A DNA stretch of 64,000 bases from CAVONV01 sp963697355 (GCA_963697355.1 CAVONV010000007.1:124001-188000); one strand, 5' to 3'; shown: positions 27,874-37,401, counted from the stretch's first letter. Made by a program: numbers and translations. The notes: generated by a model not told the origin, from the letters alone.

Positions 27874-29997
27874 TCAACCCCGCACGATTCTCCAGCAACG
27901 GTGGGCCTTCCTGTTGCGGAAATCGGGCGGGATCGTCTTCGGCGTGATGTCCTCGATGGTATGGGCCCCAATATCACCATCGGCCAAATTGAAACGACGG
28001 AAATTCGTCGAGAAGAAAATCACCCCGCCCGGCGTCATGAGCTTCAGCACACGATTGAGAAGCGCTACGTGGTCTCGCTGGATATCCCAGTCGTGCTCGA
28101 GTTTCTTGCTGTTGGAGAACGTCGGTGGGTCCACCACGGCCAGATCGTAAGTGGGACGCGAAGGATGCGCATCGAGAAAGTGCCTCGCGTCCATCCTCTC
28201 GATTTTGTGTTTGAAGTCCTTCAGCCCGTTTAGCTCCAAGTTTCTCTTTCCCCATTCAAGATAGGTCTTGGACAGGTCCACCGACGTCCCCGACCGAGCG
28301 CCGCCCGCCGCCGCATAGACCGTGAACGTCCCCGTATAGGAGAAAAGATTAAGGAAACGCTTACCTTGCGCCGCCTCTCGCACCATGCCGCGCGTGATGC
28401 GGTGGTCCAAGAAAAGCCCCGTATCGATGTAGTCGGAAATGTTGACCAAGAAGCGCAAGCCGCCCTCTTCCACGATGAGCTCTTTCGTTTCTCGTGAAAT
28501 GCGGTTGTGCTGCGTCGTACCGCGCTGGCGTTCGCGGCGCTTGACGAAGACGCGTGAGACATCGATCTCCATGACTTCAGCCGCGGTCCGGGCCATGTGG
28601 TCCAGCCAATCCGCCTGTTCGGCCGGCGTTCTCATTTTCGGATAGACGATTTCACTCAGATGCAGATGGTCCCCGTAGCGATCCACGATGAGAGGAACTT
28701 CTTTGATATCTTTCTCATAGAGACGGTAACAAGTAATCCCACGTTTCGGCCATCGGCGCAGATGGCGCGCGCGCTTGGCCAACCGATTGCGAAAGAGATC
28801 GGCCTGCTGCAATGCCTTTTCCGAGAGGCCGCCGAACGCCGGCTCGACCGCAGATGGGCCTTCCTCGTTGCCTGGACGTGGCCCGTGATACTGAAAATAG
28901 GTACATGCGATGCGGCCGTTGTAAAGCTTCCTTCGCCGGTCCGCCTCTTGTCCGACGATCTCTTCGAAATCTCGATGTGAGGTCAAAATGTAGTGAGACC
29001 AGGTGGGGAAACGCCTCAAAACCTCAGGTATCTCGCGGTAGAGACTCTGCACTCGTTCCCAGTCGTTGGTGCGATCTCCGTATGGAGGATTGGCGATCAA
29101 ACACCCGTATTCGGCGTCGCTTCCGACCTCGGCGAAGGCTCGCCGTTCGAAACGGATGGTGTCGGCTACCCCAGCTTGGCGGGCATGATACCGGGCAAGT
29201 CCGATGGTCTCATGATCGATATCGCTTCCGGCGATGTGCAACTTTGCGTCCGGCGTCGCAAGGTCACGAGCCTCCTCACGTGCCCGTTGCCACAGTTGTT
29301 TATTGAGAGCAGGCCAGTCTTCCGCCGCAAAGGTCCGACGAAGTCCAGGAGCAAGGTTTCGACCCATCAAAGCGGCTTCGATAGGAATCGTCCCCGTGCC
29401 GCAAAACGGATCGAGCAAAGGGCGTTCAGGTTTCCAGAAGGTCAGGGAGAGCATCCCGGCAGCCAGAGTCTCCTTGAGAGGTGTCGCACCCGAGAGTGTG
29501 CGGTAACCCCTTTTGTGAAGCCCGGCGCCACTCGTGTCGAGCGTTAGTGTGGCCCGATCTTCGAGCAAGGCAATCTCGATCCGAAACGCCGCCCCGCTCT
29601 CCGGAAGCTGCTCCACTCGGTGACCCGCCCGAAGTTTTTCGACCACGGCTTTCTTCACGATCTTCTGGCAGGCAGGTACGCTCGATAGCTGCGACTTTGT
29701 CGAACGACCGGTGACGGGAAAGACCGCATCCGACGGCAGCCATTTTTCCCAAGGCAAGGCGAACGTCTGATCGAATAGGGCCCCGAAGTCGTGGGCGTCG
29801 AACACGCCCATTCTCAGCAGAACGCGATCCGAGCACCGCAGCCACAAATTGGCGCGAGCGATGGCCAGGTCGTCACCATGAAAGAGAATTCGACCGGGTT
29901 GATCGACTCTCGCCTCGTACCCGAGGGCCTGTAGTTCCCTTACCACGACCGCTTCGAGTCCGAAGGTCGACGTGGCAATGAGATCGAGCCGTGGCAT
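27874..29997 (-). CDS. rlmL: bifunctional 23S rRNA methyltransferase RlmKL
   Basis: 707 residues, the usual length of the fused enzyme. An N-terminal THUMP domain (about 45-155) is followed by the m2G2445 methyltransferase with LLDPFCGTGTIPIEAAL and the catalytic CLIANPPYGDR (about residue 300). The C-terminal m7G2069 methyltransferase has NLFSYTGTFTVYAAAGGA and DLAVVDPPTFSNSK. It methylates the large-subunit rRNA during ribosome assembly in the cytoplasm. Monocistronic as far as can be seen. Confidence 0.95.
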   Translation of the reverse strand: MPRLDLIATSTFGLEAVVVRELQALGYEARVDQPGRILFHGDDLAIARANLWLRCSDRVLLRMGVFDAHDFGALFDQTFALPWEKWLPSDAVFPVTGRSTKSQLSSVPACQKIVKKAVVEKLRAGHRVEQLPESGAAFRIEIALLEDRATLTLDTSGAGLHKRGYRTLSGATPLKETLAAGMLSLTFWKPERPLLDPFCGTGTIPIEAALMGRNLAPGLRRTFAAEDWPALNKQLWQRAREEARDLATPDAKLHIAGSDIDHETIGLARYHARQAGVADTIRFERRAFAEVGSDAEYGCLIANPPYGDRTNDWERVQSLYREIPEVLRRFPTWSHYILTSHRDFEEIVGQEADRRRKLYNGRIACTYFQYHGPRPGNEEGPSAVEPAFGGLSEKALQQADLFRNRLAKRARHLRRWPKRGITCYRLYEKDIKEVPLIVDRYGDHLHLSEIVYPKMRTPAEQADWLDHMARTAAEVMEIDVSRVFVKRRERQRGTTQHNRISRETKELIVEEGGLRFLVNISDYIDTGLFLDHRITRGMVREAAQGKRFLNLFSYTGTFTVYAAAGGARSGTSVDLSKTYLEWGKRNLELNGLKDFKHKIERMDARHFLDAHPSRPTYDLAVVDPPTFSNSKKLEHDWDIQRDHVALLNRVLKLMTPGGVIFFSTNFRRFNLADGDIGAHTIEDITPKTIPPDFRNRKAHRCWRIVRG

Positions 29998-30099
29998 GAT
30001 GTAGGCAGTATACGCCTTTTGACTCCATCAGCTATCCGGAGTCTCCTCTGCTCTACGGAAGAGGTGAAAGACCGTCCAACAGCGTATCTATTGCCCGAT

Positions 30100-30708
30100 T
30101 CACTCGGATATCAGACTCTCGTGGTAGGCGATAACGAAGCTTCTCAAACAGTAGAAATAGACAGCGGACTTGAACAGGAGAAGATCGCCGGATAGGCGAT
30201 CCAGCTGATCGGGTTGGATCCAATATTTCATACTGAGAACGATGTCGACGAGTCGGCCGGTCACCTTGCTGGGCGATTCCTTTTCTTTTCGAGTCAACTC
30301 TAGATCGCGATGAAAATCACAAGAAAACAAGGATGGCAGCAGTGTACCTCCATCCTTTTCGACGTAGTCCGGATCTTCGGGTGACAAAAAGTTCTCGATG
30401 GTCTTCTTTAGCCGGTCGGGTTGGTGGGCGCCCTCTATGGTCGACTCGAACCGCTCCAGTTCGAACTCATCGTCATAGACATTGGCGCTGACCTCCACCG
30501 CCAGACTGACCCGTCCTCTGGAGGCCGCTTTCTCAACAACGCGAGCACCGTAGGTATGTCCCATTACTGTGACCAATGGAGCCGTAAAGTCCTTCCGGTG
30601 GCGAAAGGGCACATGATCCTCATTCATGTGCGCCAAAAAGAAATTGCGAAAGCGAGTCATGACGTCCGTCAGGGCTTCATTTAGGCTCTTTGTTACCGCT
30701 TCATCCAT
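30100..30708 (-). CDS. conserved-looking protein of unknown function
   Basis: 202 residues from the ATG at 30708, which has GGAG eight bases upstream; the frame is open to 30783. It is hydrophilic and acidic, with no signal peptide or obvious membrane helix. Notable segments are FFLAHMNEDHVPFRHRKDF, TVMGHTYGARVVEKAASRG and the aromatic C terminus FKSAVYFYCLRSFVIAYHES. I do not recognise a family. Codon use looks like the neighbours, so it is probably a real native gene. Confidence 0.6.
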   Translation of the reverse strand: MDEAVTKSLNEALTDVMTRFRNFFLAHMNEDHVPFRHRKDFTAPLVTVMGHTYGARVVEKAASRGRVSLAVEVSANVYDDEFELERFESTIEGAHQPDRLKKTIENFLSPEDPDYVEKDGGTLLPSLFSCDFHRDLELTRKEKESPSKVTGRLVDIVLSMKYWIQPDQLDRLSGDLLLFKSAVYFYCLRSFVIAYHESLISE

Positions 30709-31085
30709 CGCTTCAACTCCATCGACATTCCTGCGCTTACCGGTTTCTCCGGAGAGAGTACAAGCATGGCTGCCGTCGATCAAACGCCTCGGGGTGCGGT
30801 CTTGGCTCGAGCCGGATCGTCGGAGGGGCTAAACCAACGCTCGTGGCCAAAGCGCTTCCATAGATAGCCCTTTTCAGGCTCTACAAGTCTGTGCGAGCAG
30901 GACGGGGTCTTGGTTCACATCACAGACCCCGAAACCACTAGGGAAACACATCTAATCCAAATACACCGAAGAACTGAAGTGTCCGACTCATTGATCTCCA
31001 AACGGGAGGGCGGTAGCTTCAATATAGAGTGTCTCACGCGGACCGGTCGGCAGGCCCCACGTGCCCGCGCACATCGGAGGTGCCC
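30709..31085. other. intergenic region with one hairpin
   Basis: No gene seen. GGGGTCT (30904-30910) and AGACCCC (30924-30930) form a dyad with a 13-base loop; there is no T tract on either strand. The last bases contain the GGAGG ribosome site of the next gene. Confidence 0.4.
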
Positions 31086-31439
31086 ATGAGGTCAGTGCTT
31101 CGAATCGTCATTTGTCTTCTCGCCTTCGGCTGCGTCAAAGTCAACGTGCAGCAATGGGACGAAATTGAACGCCCGATCCGTGAGCCAGAGTCGATCTCGG
31201 TGCTCCTCGAGGTGCCGAAGGAGCCCTACACCGTCATTGCGGTGATCGAATCGAGCTTCGAGGGGGCACTCAAGGGTTTCGATGCTCTACGCGAGGAGTT
31301 GCTTGTCGAGGCGGCTCAACTCGGCGGGGATGCCGTCATCCTGGGCCCCGAATCGAAAAGCTCGGGAGTCATCTTCGTTCCCACTCCCATTTTCTTCGAC
31401 AAGAAGAAACTGACGGGTGAAGTCATCACATTCAACTGA
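31086..31439 (+). CDS. small putative lipoprotein, unknown
   Basis: 117 residues from the ATG at 31086, preceded by a GGAGG site. The N terminus RSVLRIVICLLAFGC looks like a lipoprotein signal with Cys17 as the lipidated residue, though the lipobox (AFGC) is not ideal. The rest is a small alpha/beta domain (PYTVIAVIESSFEGAL ... AAQLGGDAVILGPES). Similar 'GADAVI' endings occur in small envelope lipoproteins of unknown role. Confidence 0.6.
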   Translation: MRSVLRIVICLLAFGCVKVNVQQWDEIERPIREPESISVLLEVPKEPYTVIAVIESSFEGALKGFDALREELLVEAAQLGGDAVILGPESKSSGVIFVPTPIFFDKKKLTGEVITFN

Positions 31440-31460
31440 CGCAGGCGGGTAAAGGAGCAA

Positions 31461-32498
31461 TCACAGCGCGGAGTAGCGCTTCTGTTTGCTCAACAATAAC
31501 AAGAACATCGGGCCACCCAGGATCCCCGTTACGGCACCTACCGGAAGCTCACTCGCTCCGAGTGCCGTCCGCGCAACGGTATCGGCGGCGACGAGAAAAG
31601 CGGCTCCGAGCAAAAGCGACATCGGCAGGACCAAACGAACATCCTCACCGAACATTCGTCTCACAGCGTGGGGAACCACGAGACCGACGAAGCCAATAGG
31701 ACCGGCAATGGCCACAGTCACTCCCACGACTAGACTCGAAGCAACGTAGACCATTCTCTCCACACGACGGACATCCACTCCTAGACTGGCGGCTGTTTCC
31801 TCATCGACCGCTAACAAATGGAGGTCTCGTGTCATGGCTAACAACAACAACAGGCCCGGAACGAGAAAGAAGAGCATGCGCCAAATGAGACCGTAGCCGA
31901 CCACATCCAAGCTCCCAATCATCCAGCGCAAGATCTGAAGAGCCCGCGTGTAATCCGTGAGGTACTGGATCACTATCACTCCCGCACCGGCGATCAGGTT
32001 GAGAACAACACCCGCGAGAAGAAGCGCCCCGGGTAACACGATGGTACCGGTCAGTGCCAAACGGTAGACAACAAAAACGGCGGCACCGGCACCCAAGAAA
32101 GCCGTCACAAAGACTAGTGGGACTCCTCCCACCTTTGCCCCTAAGCCCAATGCAATGCCGAGAGTCGCCCCAAGAGCTCCCCCTCCCGAGACGCCCAAAG
32201 TGAAGGGTTCCGCCAAAGGATTCCGGAACAAAGCCTGAAGGGCGGCTCCCACCGCCCCGAGAGAAGCCCCGACGAGAATACCCAGAAGAACTCGTGGGAG
32301 GCGAATTTGAAAAAAGATGGTGCGTGCGGATTCGCTGGTCCTGAGCTCGCTGATGCCAATCGTCTCATAGCCGACGAATAGCGCCACGAATGCAACAATG
32401 CCCATGATGGCGACTAGAAAAAGCGAGGCTCGCCACAAACGGCTGAAGGTCGCCGCGACTCGTCCCGGCAAGACGGCTGGTCTTTCTTCCGTTGGCAT
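31461..32498 (-). CDS. btuC: cobalamin ABC transporter permease (FecCD/BtuC family)
   Basis: 345 residues and about ten transmembrane helices. Signature sequences include RLPRVLLGILVGASLGAVGAALQALFRNPLAEPFTLGVSGGG and the late GLVVPHAVRRMF. The start is set at the ATG at 32498 because it overlaps the stop of the ATPase gene (TAATG); a GTG-like extension to 32513 is possible. The family imports B12, heme or iron-siderophore. The riboswitch at the head of the operon points to cobalamin. Confidence 0.88.
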   Translation of the reverse strand: MPTEERPAVLPGRVAATFSRLWRASLFLVAIMGIVAFVALFVGYETIGISELRTSESARTIFFQIRLPRVLLGILVGASLGAVGAALQALFRNPLAEPFTLGVSGGGALGATLGIALGLGAKVGGVPLVFVTAFLGAGAAVFVVYRLALTGTIVLPGALLLAGVVLNLIAGAGVIVIQYLTDYTRALQILRWMIGSLDVVGYGLIWRMLFFLVPGLLLLLAMTRDLHLLAVDEETAASLGVDVRRVERMVYVASSLVVGVTVAIAGPIGFVGLVVPHAVRRMFGEDVRLVLPMSLLLGAAFLVAADTVARTALGASELPVGAVTGILGGPMFLLLLSKQKRYSAL

Positions 32499-33295
32499 TA
32501 CCAATCCGACCACACAAAGGTTCGACCGTTCACACGATGAGTTCGGACATGCCTGTCGTCGTAAATTCGAACGAGGTTGTCTTCTTGAAGCACCTCGGAT
32601 GGAGCTCCCTCGGCAACCAGCTTCCCGCCACGCATACCGAACAGAGTGTCAAACGAAGGATCGACGAGCAGCAGATCGTGCGTCACGACCAAAACGGTCA
32701 GTCGCCGTTCTTCCTTGAGCCGTCGAAGTACACGAAAGAGCTGAGCACGGTGCTTCAAATCGAGTGACGCGGCCGGCTCATCCAGCAGAAGGCAGTCGGC
32801 CTCTTGAGCCAGGGCCCTGGCAACCGATACGAGTTGTCGCTCTCCTCCGGAAAGCTCGGTGATGGGTCTCGTTGCCACATGCCGCGCATCAACGGCATCG
32901 AGGGCATCGAGCGCCACCGAGCGATCGTGCTCGTTCTCGAAACGAAACCGCGAGGTGTAGGGACTTCGTCCCGTCAGAACCACTTCCAGAGCCGTAAAAG
33001 GAAACACGTTCGCTTGGCTCTGCGGCACGTAAGCGATCCGGGTTGCGAGTCGCCGCCGCTCGATGGATCTCGTCGGTTCCCCATCAAACAATACTCGACC
33101 ATCGCGAGGCTCGAGAACACCGGCGAGGAGGCGCAGAAGCGTCGACTTGCCGCATCCATTGGGACCGATGAGAGCCGAGAAGGACCCTCGAGCAACGGAA
33201 AGAGATACGCCATCAACGACGGGCACTCCCGGAACATACTCATAGCTGACGTCACATGACTCGAGAAGCTTCGGCGAGGATTCCACGTTGCTCAT
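32498..33295 (-). CDS. btuD: cobalamin ABC transporter ATP-binding protein
   Basis: 265 residues with Walker A GPNGCGKSTLLRLL (near residue 40), Q loop YVPQSQ, signature LSGGERQLVSVARAL, Walker B CLLLDEPAASLD and H loop VTHDL. It would power import by the BtuC-like permease. It overlaps both neighbours by one base (TGATG at the start, TAATG at the end), as in a tightly coupled operon. Confidence 0.9.
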   Translation of the reverse strand: MSNVESSPKLLESCDVSYEYVPGVPVVDGVSLSVARGSFSALIGPNGCGKSTLLRLLAGVLEPRDGRVLFDGEPTRSIERRRLATRIAYVPQSQANVFPFTALEVVLTGRSPYTSRFRFENEHDRSVALDALDAVDARHVATRPITELSGGERQLVSVARALAQEADCLLLDEPAASLDLKHRAQLFRVLRRLKEERRLTVLVVTHDLLLVDPSFDTLFGMRGGKLVAEGAPSEVLQEDNLVRIYDDRHVRTHRVNGRTFVWSDW

Positions 33296-34224
33296 CAGTT
33301 CTCGAACACCTCGGGATGAAGAATTCTTGCGATACGGAGAACCGAGTCCCGAACGAACTGCGACGGATGAACGATGAGTTTGTTGCTGAGCGGATAGACG
33401 CGTTCGTTCCGGACGGCCTTCACATCGGAAAGCTCGTTCCAGACCGCGATAGCATCTTCTTCCAGCCCGCTTCCCCGGAGTAGTGTCACGGAATCACTCA
33501 CGGTCTGCGCAATATCCAAGATGACATCCGGGTCGTAAGCGATCACCGCTTCCGTCGAGATCCTGGTGTAACCCATCGCCGCATCCGGTGCGATAGGCAC
33601 TCCCCCTGCGATCTCGATGACCTCGGTGAGGTAGCTTCCTTGCGTGGCAACGTAGAGGTCTCTCAAAGTACCGGGCAACCGGTCCACAACGGTAAGGACG
33701 CGAGGCCGTGGCAGGTCCTTGGTTTCTTCTCGGACCTCTTCGAGGACGGCTCGCGTTTCATTCGCCAATGCCTTGGCTTCCTCACCGTTCGACACCGCCA
33801 GGCCGATCGTCTCTATCGCTTCGAAGATATCCGCGAGCGTTTGACTCGGAACCACCAAGCTCGCCAAACCCAGGGAATCGAGCCGGTCTTGGATGAAGGG
33901 GGCTTGGGCATCATTCATGATGATCAAATCAGGCTCGAGTGACGCCACTTGCTCGATGTTGGTATTCATCCAAGCGCCCACTCTCGGTAGCTTCTCCACC
34001 TCGGGCGGATATTCGCAGTAATCCGACACGGCAACGACACGATCGAACGCCCCAATGCCATGAAGGATCTCCGTAATGCTCGGTGACAGCGAGACTATCC
34101 TTTCTGGAGGCGACTCCACTTGCCCCTGAGCACACGGTACACCTCCGAGGACGAGAGAAAGTAGTGATACTAAGATTCTCGAGTTCTTGAGTTCTCGAGT
34201 TCTTGAGTACTGACTAAAACTCAA
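33295..34224 (-). CDS. btuF: periplasmic cobalamin-binding protein (BtuF-like)
   Basis: 309 residues. The mature part begins near PPERIVSLSPSITEILHGIGAFDRVVAVSDYCEYPPEVEKLP, typical of helical-backbone metal/cobalamin receptors, with a long connecting helix. A signal peptide is likely (ILVSLLSLVLGGVPCAQG). The start is a TTG at 34224, and the first 15 residues (SFSQYSRTRELKNS) are encoded by a short repeat array, so the N terminus is probably poorly conserved and may begin elsewhere. Coupled to btuD by a one-base overlap. Confidence 0.85.
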   Translation of the reverse strand: MSFSQYSRTRELKNSRILVSLLSLVLGGVPCAQGQVESPPERIVSLSPSITEILHGIGAFDRVVAVSDYCEYPPEVEKLPRVGAWMNTNIEQVASLEPDLIIMNDAQAPFIQDRLDSLGLASLVVPSQTLADIFEAIETIGLAVSNGEEAKALANETRAVLEEVREETKDLPRPRVLTVVDRLPGTLRDLYVATQGSYLTEVIEIAGGVPIAPDAAMGYTRISTEAVIAYDPDVILDIAQTVSDSVTLLRGSGLEEDAIAVWNELSDVKAVRNERVYPLSNKLIVHPSQFVRDSVLRIARILHPEVFEN

Positions 34225-34330
34225 ACGCCACCCCTCCCATCAAGAGAAAAAGTAGCGGGAACAGGATTCTCGAGTACTCGGGTACTTGAGTACTTGAGTA
34301 CTTATTAAAACTCAAAAGCCACTCCCCCAT
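34174..34330. repeat. two direct copies of a 66-67 base unit between btuF and the receptor gene
   Basis: The copies at 34174-34240 and 34265-34330 both start GATTCTCGAG, run through CTTGAGTACT-type ten-base repeats, and end AAAACTCAAA(A/C)GCCAC with CCCAT. On the minus strand the second copy encodes the last residues of the TonB receptor (GVAFEF, stop). The first copy encodes the same ending (GGVAFEF, stop) without a gene in front of it. Confidence 0.7.
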
Positions 34331-36728
34331 AACCCATCCGCCGCACGGTGCGAAAACCGTTCTCGTAGTAATCCTGATCGAATAGGTTGTCCACCTTGGC
34401 GAAAAACCTCAGATTTCCGCCACGGGACAGACTCCAGGTATAGCTCGCGCCCAAGTCGGCCTTTCGAATGCCGTCGAAACGATAGGCTCGGGAGGCGAAA
34501 GTGGCCGTATCGAAAACGGGAGCTAGATAGCTATCGGACAAGGCCAAATCGGCGTTGACGTACAGGTTCTTCCCTATCCGTTGCGTGGCCACAATCGTGA
34601 ACTGGTGCCTGGGAATACCGTAGGCCTGGACCAATTCGTCGAAACCCTCAGTCGGGGGCTCGGCATCCGTAAACGTATAAGAGGCACCTAACCTGAGCCC
34701 ACCCCTCGCCGCGGTGGCACTGAGTTCCAGTCCCTGCGCCCTGCCCCCGTCCACACGTCGGTAGCCTCCAAAACGGCCGAAGGGATCCGTCGCCGGGTCA
34801 ATGGCGCCCGAAAAGTCGAAAATGATGATTTTTCTCAGGCGGGTGTAGAAGAACGTGGCCGAAACTCGTGCCTGCTGATTGGCGAAATCCTGATCCAGCC
34901 CCGCGTCGAAGGCAACAGAGCTCTCGGGCTCCAAACGTGGATCGCCATAGTTCGAATAGCCAAAAGAACTGAAGAACGCACCAAAGCGTTCATAGAGGGA
35001 TGGAGCACGGTAGCCGTTTCCAACGTGGGCACGGACTTTCGTGCCCGAATCTCGGAAAAAATACGCCGCCGAGCCGTCACCCGTGTAGGCGTTGTGTGGC
35101 GAATCGAGCTCGACGCCTTGATAAGGGGAGCCCTCAGGAGGCGAAAATACCGGATCGCCGAGATGGAAGAGCTGTGTCCGAAAGGCCCCCGAGAGCTGCA
35201 GAGCTCCTGCCATGAGGCGCACTTGATCTTGAATGACGAAGGTGTGGCTTCGCTGGCTCACCTCCACGTCCGATTCCGTGAAGCCGTCAGCCGCGCGGCT
35301 AAAGAAGCTCTCATTCTCGAGCTCATAGCCCGCCGTGACGAAGTGATGAGCCCCTCCTCCGATATCCGCGCGGGCATTGAGTGTATGAATTTGGCCGTTG
35401 AAGTCCGAGCGGGATGCTGCGATGGGCTCGAAGAACGTGACGCCCCGCGGACCATCATTTAGCGTGCGATCCGTCGATAAGCCGTGATAACGAATGGAGT
35501 ATCCAAACCGATCTCGAGGGCGCTGCTCGAAGCTCACCAGCATCGATACGAAAACGGAGTCTTGATCGTTATCGGGGTCATTGGCCGAGGGGATGAAGTT
35601 GGCTCCATCGAGATTGAGATCCTCGATGGGGGTTCCCGACTCGTAACGTTCGAGCTCCTCGGAGGACAGTGGCTCCGCATCGATGACACCCACCGGCGGA
35701 ATCGCGCCGACCGTCTGCGGGTTCTCATTCAACATGACCGAGGCATCTGAGGCGTAGAACCGTGCCGACAAATTCGCGTCCGGCGTCAAGCGGAAGTTCA
35801 CTCTTCCCTGTCCGCTGGTGTTTCGAGCTGCGTCGTCTCCATCCACACCTCTCGCCACGTTCAAGTAGCTCACGCCGGCGCTGTAGGTGAGCCGATCGCC
35901 GTCGGTTCCGCCACTCGTTTGGCCGCGGGCCCTGAAGAAGCCCATAGAGCCACCTTCCGTAAAGAGACTCCCTCTGGGACGGCCGCCTCCATCACGACTG
36001 ACGATGTTGATGACTCCTCCAATAGCGTTCGTTCCATATAAGGAAGAACTAGAGCCCCTAAGAACCTCAACGCGATCGAGATCCGTCACGACCAGATCCT
36101 GAAGAAACGCCGTGGCATCTCCCTGCGGTGCCGCCACGTCTCGAAACCGCATACCATCAAGCAAGATCGCCGTATCCTCGTTGCGAAGACCACGAGTTTT
36201 TATGGAAACGAACGCTCCAGGCCCTCCAAGCTGCTGGACTCTCAATCCCGGAACGGTGCGCAGTGCATCCGGGATGGCGAACTCGTCTCGCTCGTCGATC
36301 TCCGACATATCTACATTGGTCACGGCCTTGGAGATTTCATCCACGGTCTGGACCGTACCGGATGCCGTCACCACGACCTCTTCTCGAAAAGCGGCAATGT
36401 CCAAGGTCAGCTCGAGCTCACGGCTCTCACCAGCCTCCAAGCGGATGCTCCCAGCCCCGGCGCGCGCGAATCCCGGAGCTTCTGCATCGATCAAGTATTC
36501 GCCTGGGGACAGTTGCTCGAAGCGATAACGACCGGTGGCGTCGGTTCGCGCCACGAGACGCACCCGTTGATCACGCGAATAGAGTCTGATCGTCGCTCCG
36601 ACGACGCCCGCACCTTGAGGATCGGCTATCTTGACGCTCACCTGAGCCGGACCAGTGCCCTGGGCGAAGGCGACGGGCAAAAGAGAAAAGGCGAGAAATC
36701 CACCAATGAGTATGGTTCGCATGTGCAC
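34305..36728 (-). CDS. btuB: TonB-dependent receptor, probable cobalamin transporter
   Basis: 807 residues. Signal peptide MRTILIGGFLAFSLLPVAFAQG, then a carboxypeptidase-regulatory-like beta domain (about 28-110: VSVKIADPQGAGVVGATIRLYSRD), a plug domain (about 125-235 with PDALRTVPGLRVQQLGGPG) and a 22-strand barrel ending in the outer-membrane signature Phe (GVAFEF). The barrel carries acidic loops such as NDPDNDQDSV. The cobalamin riboswitch upstream and the btuFDC genes downstream identify the likely substrate. The N-terminal extra domain is common in Acidobacteriota and Bacteroidota receptors. Confidence 0.9.
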   Translation of the reverse strand: MHMRTILIGGFLAFSLLPVAFAQGTGPAQVSVKIADPQGAGVVGATIRLYSRDQRVRLVARTDATGRYRFEQLSPGEYLIDAEAPGFARAGAGSIRLEAGESRELELTLDIAAFREEVVVTASGTVQTVDEISKAVTNVDMSEIDERDEFAIPDALRTVPGLRVQQLGGPGAFVSIKTRGLRNEDTAILLDGMRFRDVAAPQGDATAFLQDLVVTDLDRVEVLRGSSSSLYGTNAIGGVINIVSRDGGGRPRGSLFTEGGSMGFFRARGQTSGGTDGDRLTYSAGVSYLNVARGVDGDDAARNTSGQGRVNFRLTPDANLSARFYASDASVMLNENPQTVGAIPPVGVIDAEPLSSEELERYESGTPIEDLNLDGANFIPSANDPDNDQDSVFVSMLVSFEQRPRDRFGYSIRYHGLSTDRTLNDGPRGVTFFEPIAASRSDFNGQIHTLNARADIGGGAHHFVTAGYELENESFFSRAADGFTESDVEVSQRSHTFVIQDQVRLMAGALQLSGAFRTQLFHLGDPVFSPPEGSPYQGVELDSPHNAYTGDGSAAYFFRDSGTKVRAHVGNGYRAPSLYERFGAFFSSFGYSNYGDPRLEPESSVAFDAGLDQDFANQQARVSATFFYTRLRKIIIFDFSGAIDPATDPFGRFGGYRRVDGGRAQGLELSATAARGGLRLGASYTFTDAEPPTEGFDELVQAYGIPRHQFTIVATQRIGKNLYVNADLALSDSYLAPVFDTATFASRAYRFDGIRKADLGASYTWSLSRGGNLRFFAKVDNLFDQDYYENGFRTVRRMGYGGVAFEF

Positions 36729-36811
36729 CTCCCACTGGACGGCATGGCGCGTCCAACCGAACGAGCGGACTCGCGGAGTGGGGTCTCGGGCAGGTGCGCT
36801 GAGCGTGCCGG

Positions 36812-36853
36812 AAAAACAAAAAACTCCTCGTCCTTCGGAGAAGAATGAGGAGT
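36812..36853 (-). terminator. intrinsic terminator downstream of the cobalamin riboswitch
   Basis: On the minus strand ACTCCTC and GAGGAGT form a stem around a 17-base loop, followed directly by TTTTTTGTTTTT. It lies between the riboswitch aptamer and the receptor gene, about 84 bases before the ATG, the expected place for a transcriptional off switch. Confidence 0.8.
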
Positions 36854-36910
36854 CTGGTTGTTCCTGCCAAGGAAACCGGACTCTTCCCAGCGAAGAGTTC
36901 TCCGACTTCT

Positions 36911-37105
36911 AGGCTCGGGCAGGTTTCCTGACTTGCGGATCTGGCGCCGTCGCCTCGCCTTCCCTCCTCAACATCGAGAAAGTGGCTTCCCGGTTTTCCT
37001 AAAACCAGGTCTTGGCGTCCGGCTCTCCAATCACAGTGGCGTGGGCCGTTGGGGATTCGCACCCCATTCCCTTTTACCCTGTAGAGGCACCCGAGCCTCG
37101 GGTCC
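36911..37105 (-). ncRNA. cobalamin riboswitch (aptamer)
   Basis: Read on the minus strand, the stretch starts with the P1/P2 region GAGGCTCGGGTGCC and a GGGTAAAAGGGAA segment. It continues with GGTGCGAATCCCC, GCCACTGT, a GAAGCCA arm and GGAAGGCGAGGCG, and ends with the B12 box AGTCAGGAAACCTGCCC (36935-36919) and CGAGCC, which pairs back with GGCTCG. These are the conserved pieces of the adenosylcobalamin/cobalamin aptamer in the right order. Binding of the cofactor should favour the terminator at 36812-36853 and shut off the uptake operon. Confidence 0.93.
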
Positions 37106-37122
37106 GTCTAGTTGTCGTCGTG

Positions 37123-37152
37123 AGTATATGCCGAAAAGGTGGGCGGAATCAA
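37123..37152 (-). promoter_or_regulatory. sigma70-like promoter of the cobalamin uptake operon
   Basis: On the minus strand TTGATT (37152-37147) and TATACT (37128-37123) have an 18-base spacer. The predicted start near 37116 lies about ten bases before the riboswitch. Confidence 0.65.
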
Positions 37153-37353
37153 GGCAGGCCAACCATATGTTGGTCGATTCGGTAGAAGAGCGTCTAGCGA
37201 TAGTGGTTTCGGAATCACGAGACAGGATTCGGTATGGCGCGTTTGAAGCGCCGCAACGGTAACCGAGACGCCGCCTTGACCTAGCAGACGCCAGCCGGCC
37301 GGACGCCGGCAGAAGTCAGCAATCTCGGCCTGAAAAGCGAAGCCGACGTTGGA

Positions 37354-37382
37354 TTGACTCTGCATAATTCGGCGTCTATACT
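37354..37382 (+). promoter_or_regulatory. sigma70-like promoter of pgk-tpiA-secG
   Basis: TTGACT (37354-37359) and TATACT (37377-37382) with a 17-base spacer, 20 bases before the pgk ATG. The gap 37153-37353 shows nothing else that I can name. Confidence 0.7.
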
Positions 37383-37401
37383 AACTGGTTTGTGGTGAAC
37401 C

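Noticed and set aside
30904..30930. Terminator at the GGGGTCT/AGACCCC dyad
   Set aside because: No T tract on either strand and no gene end nearby.
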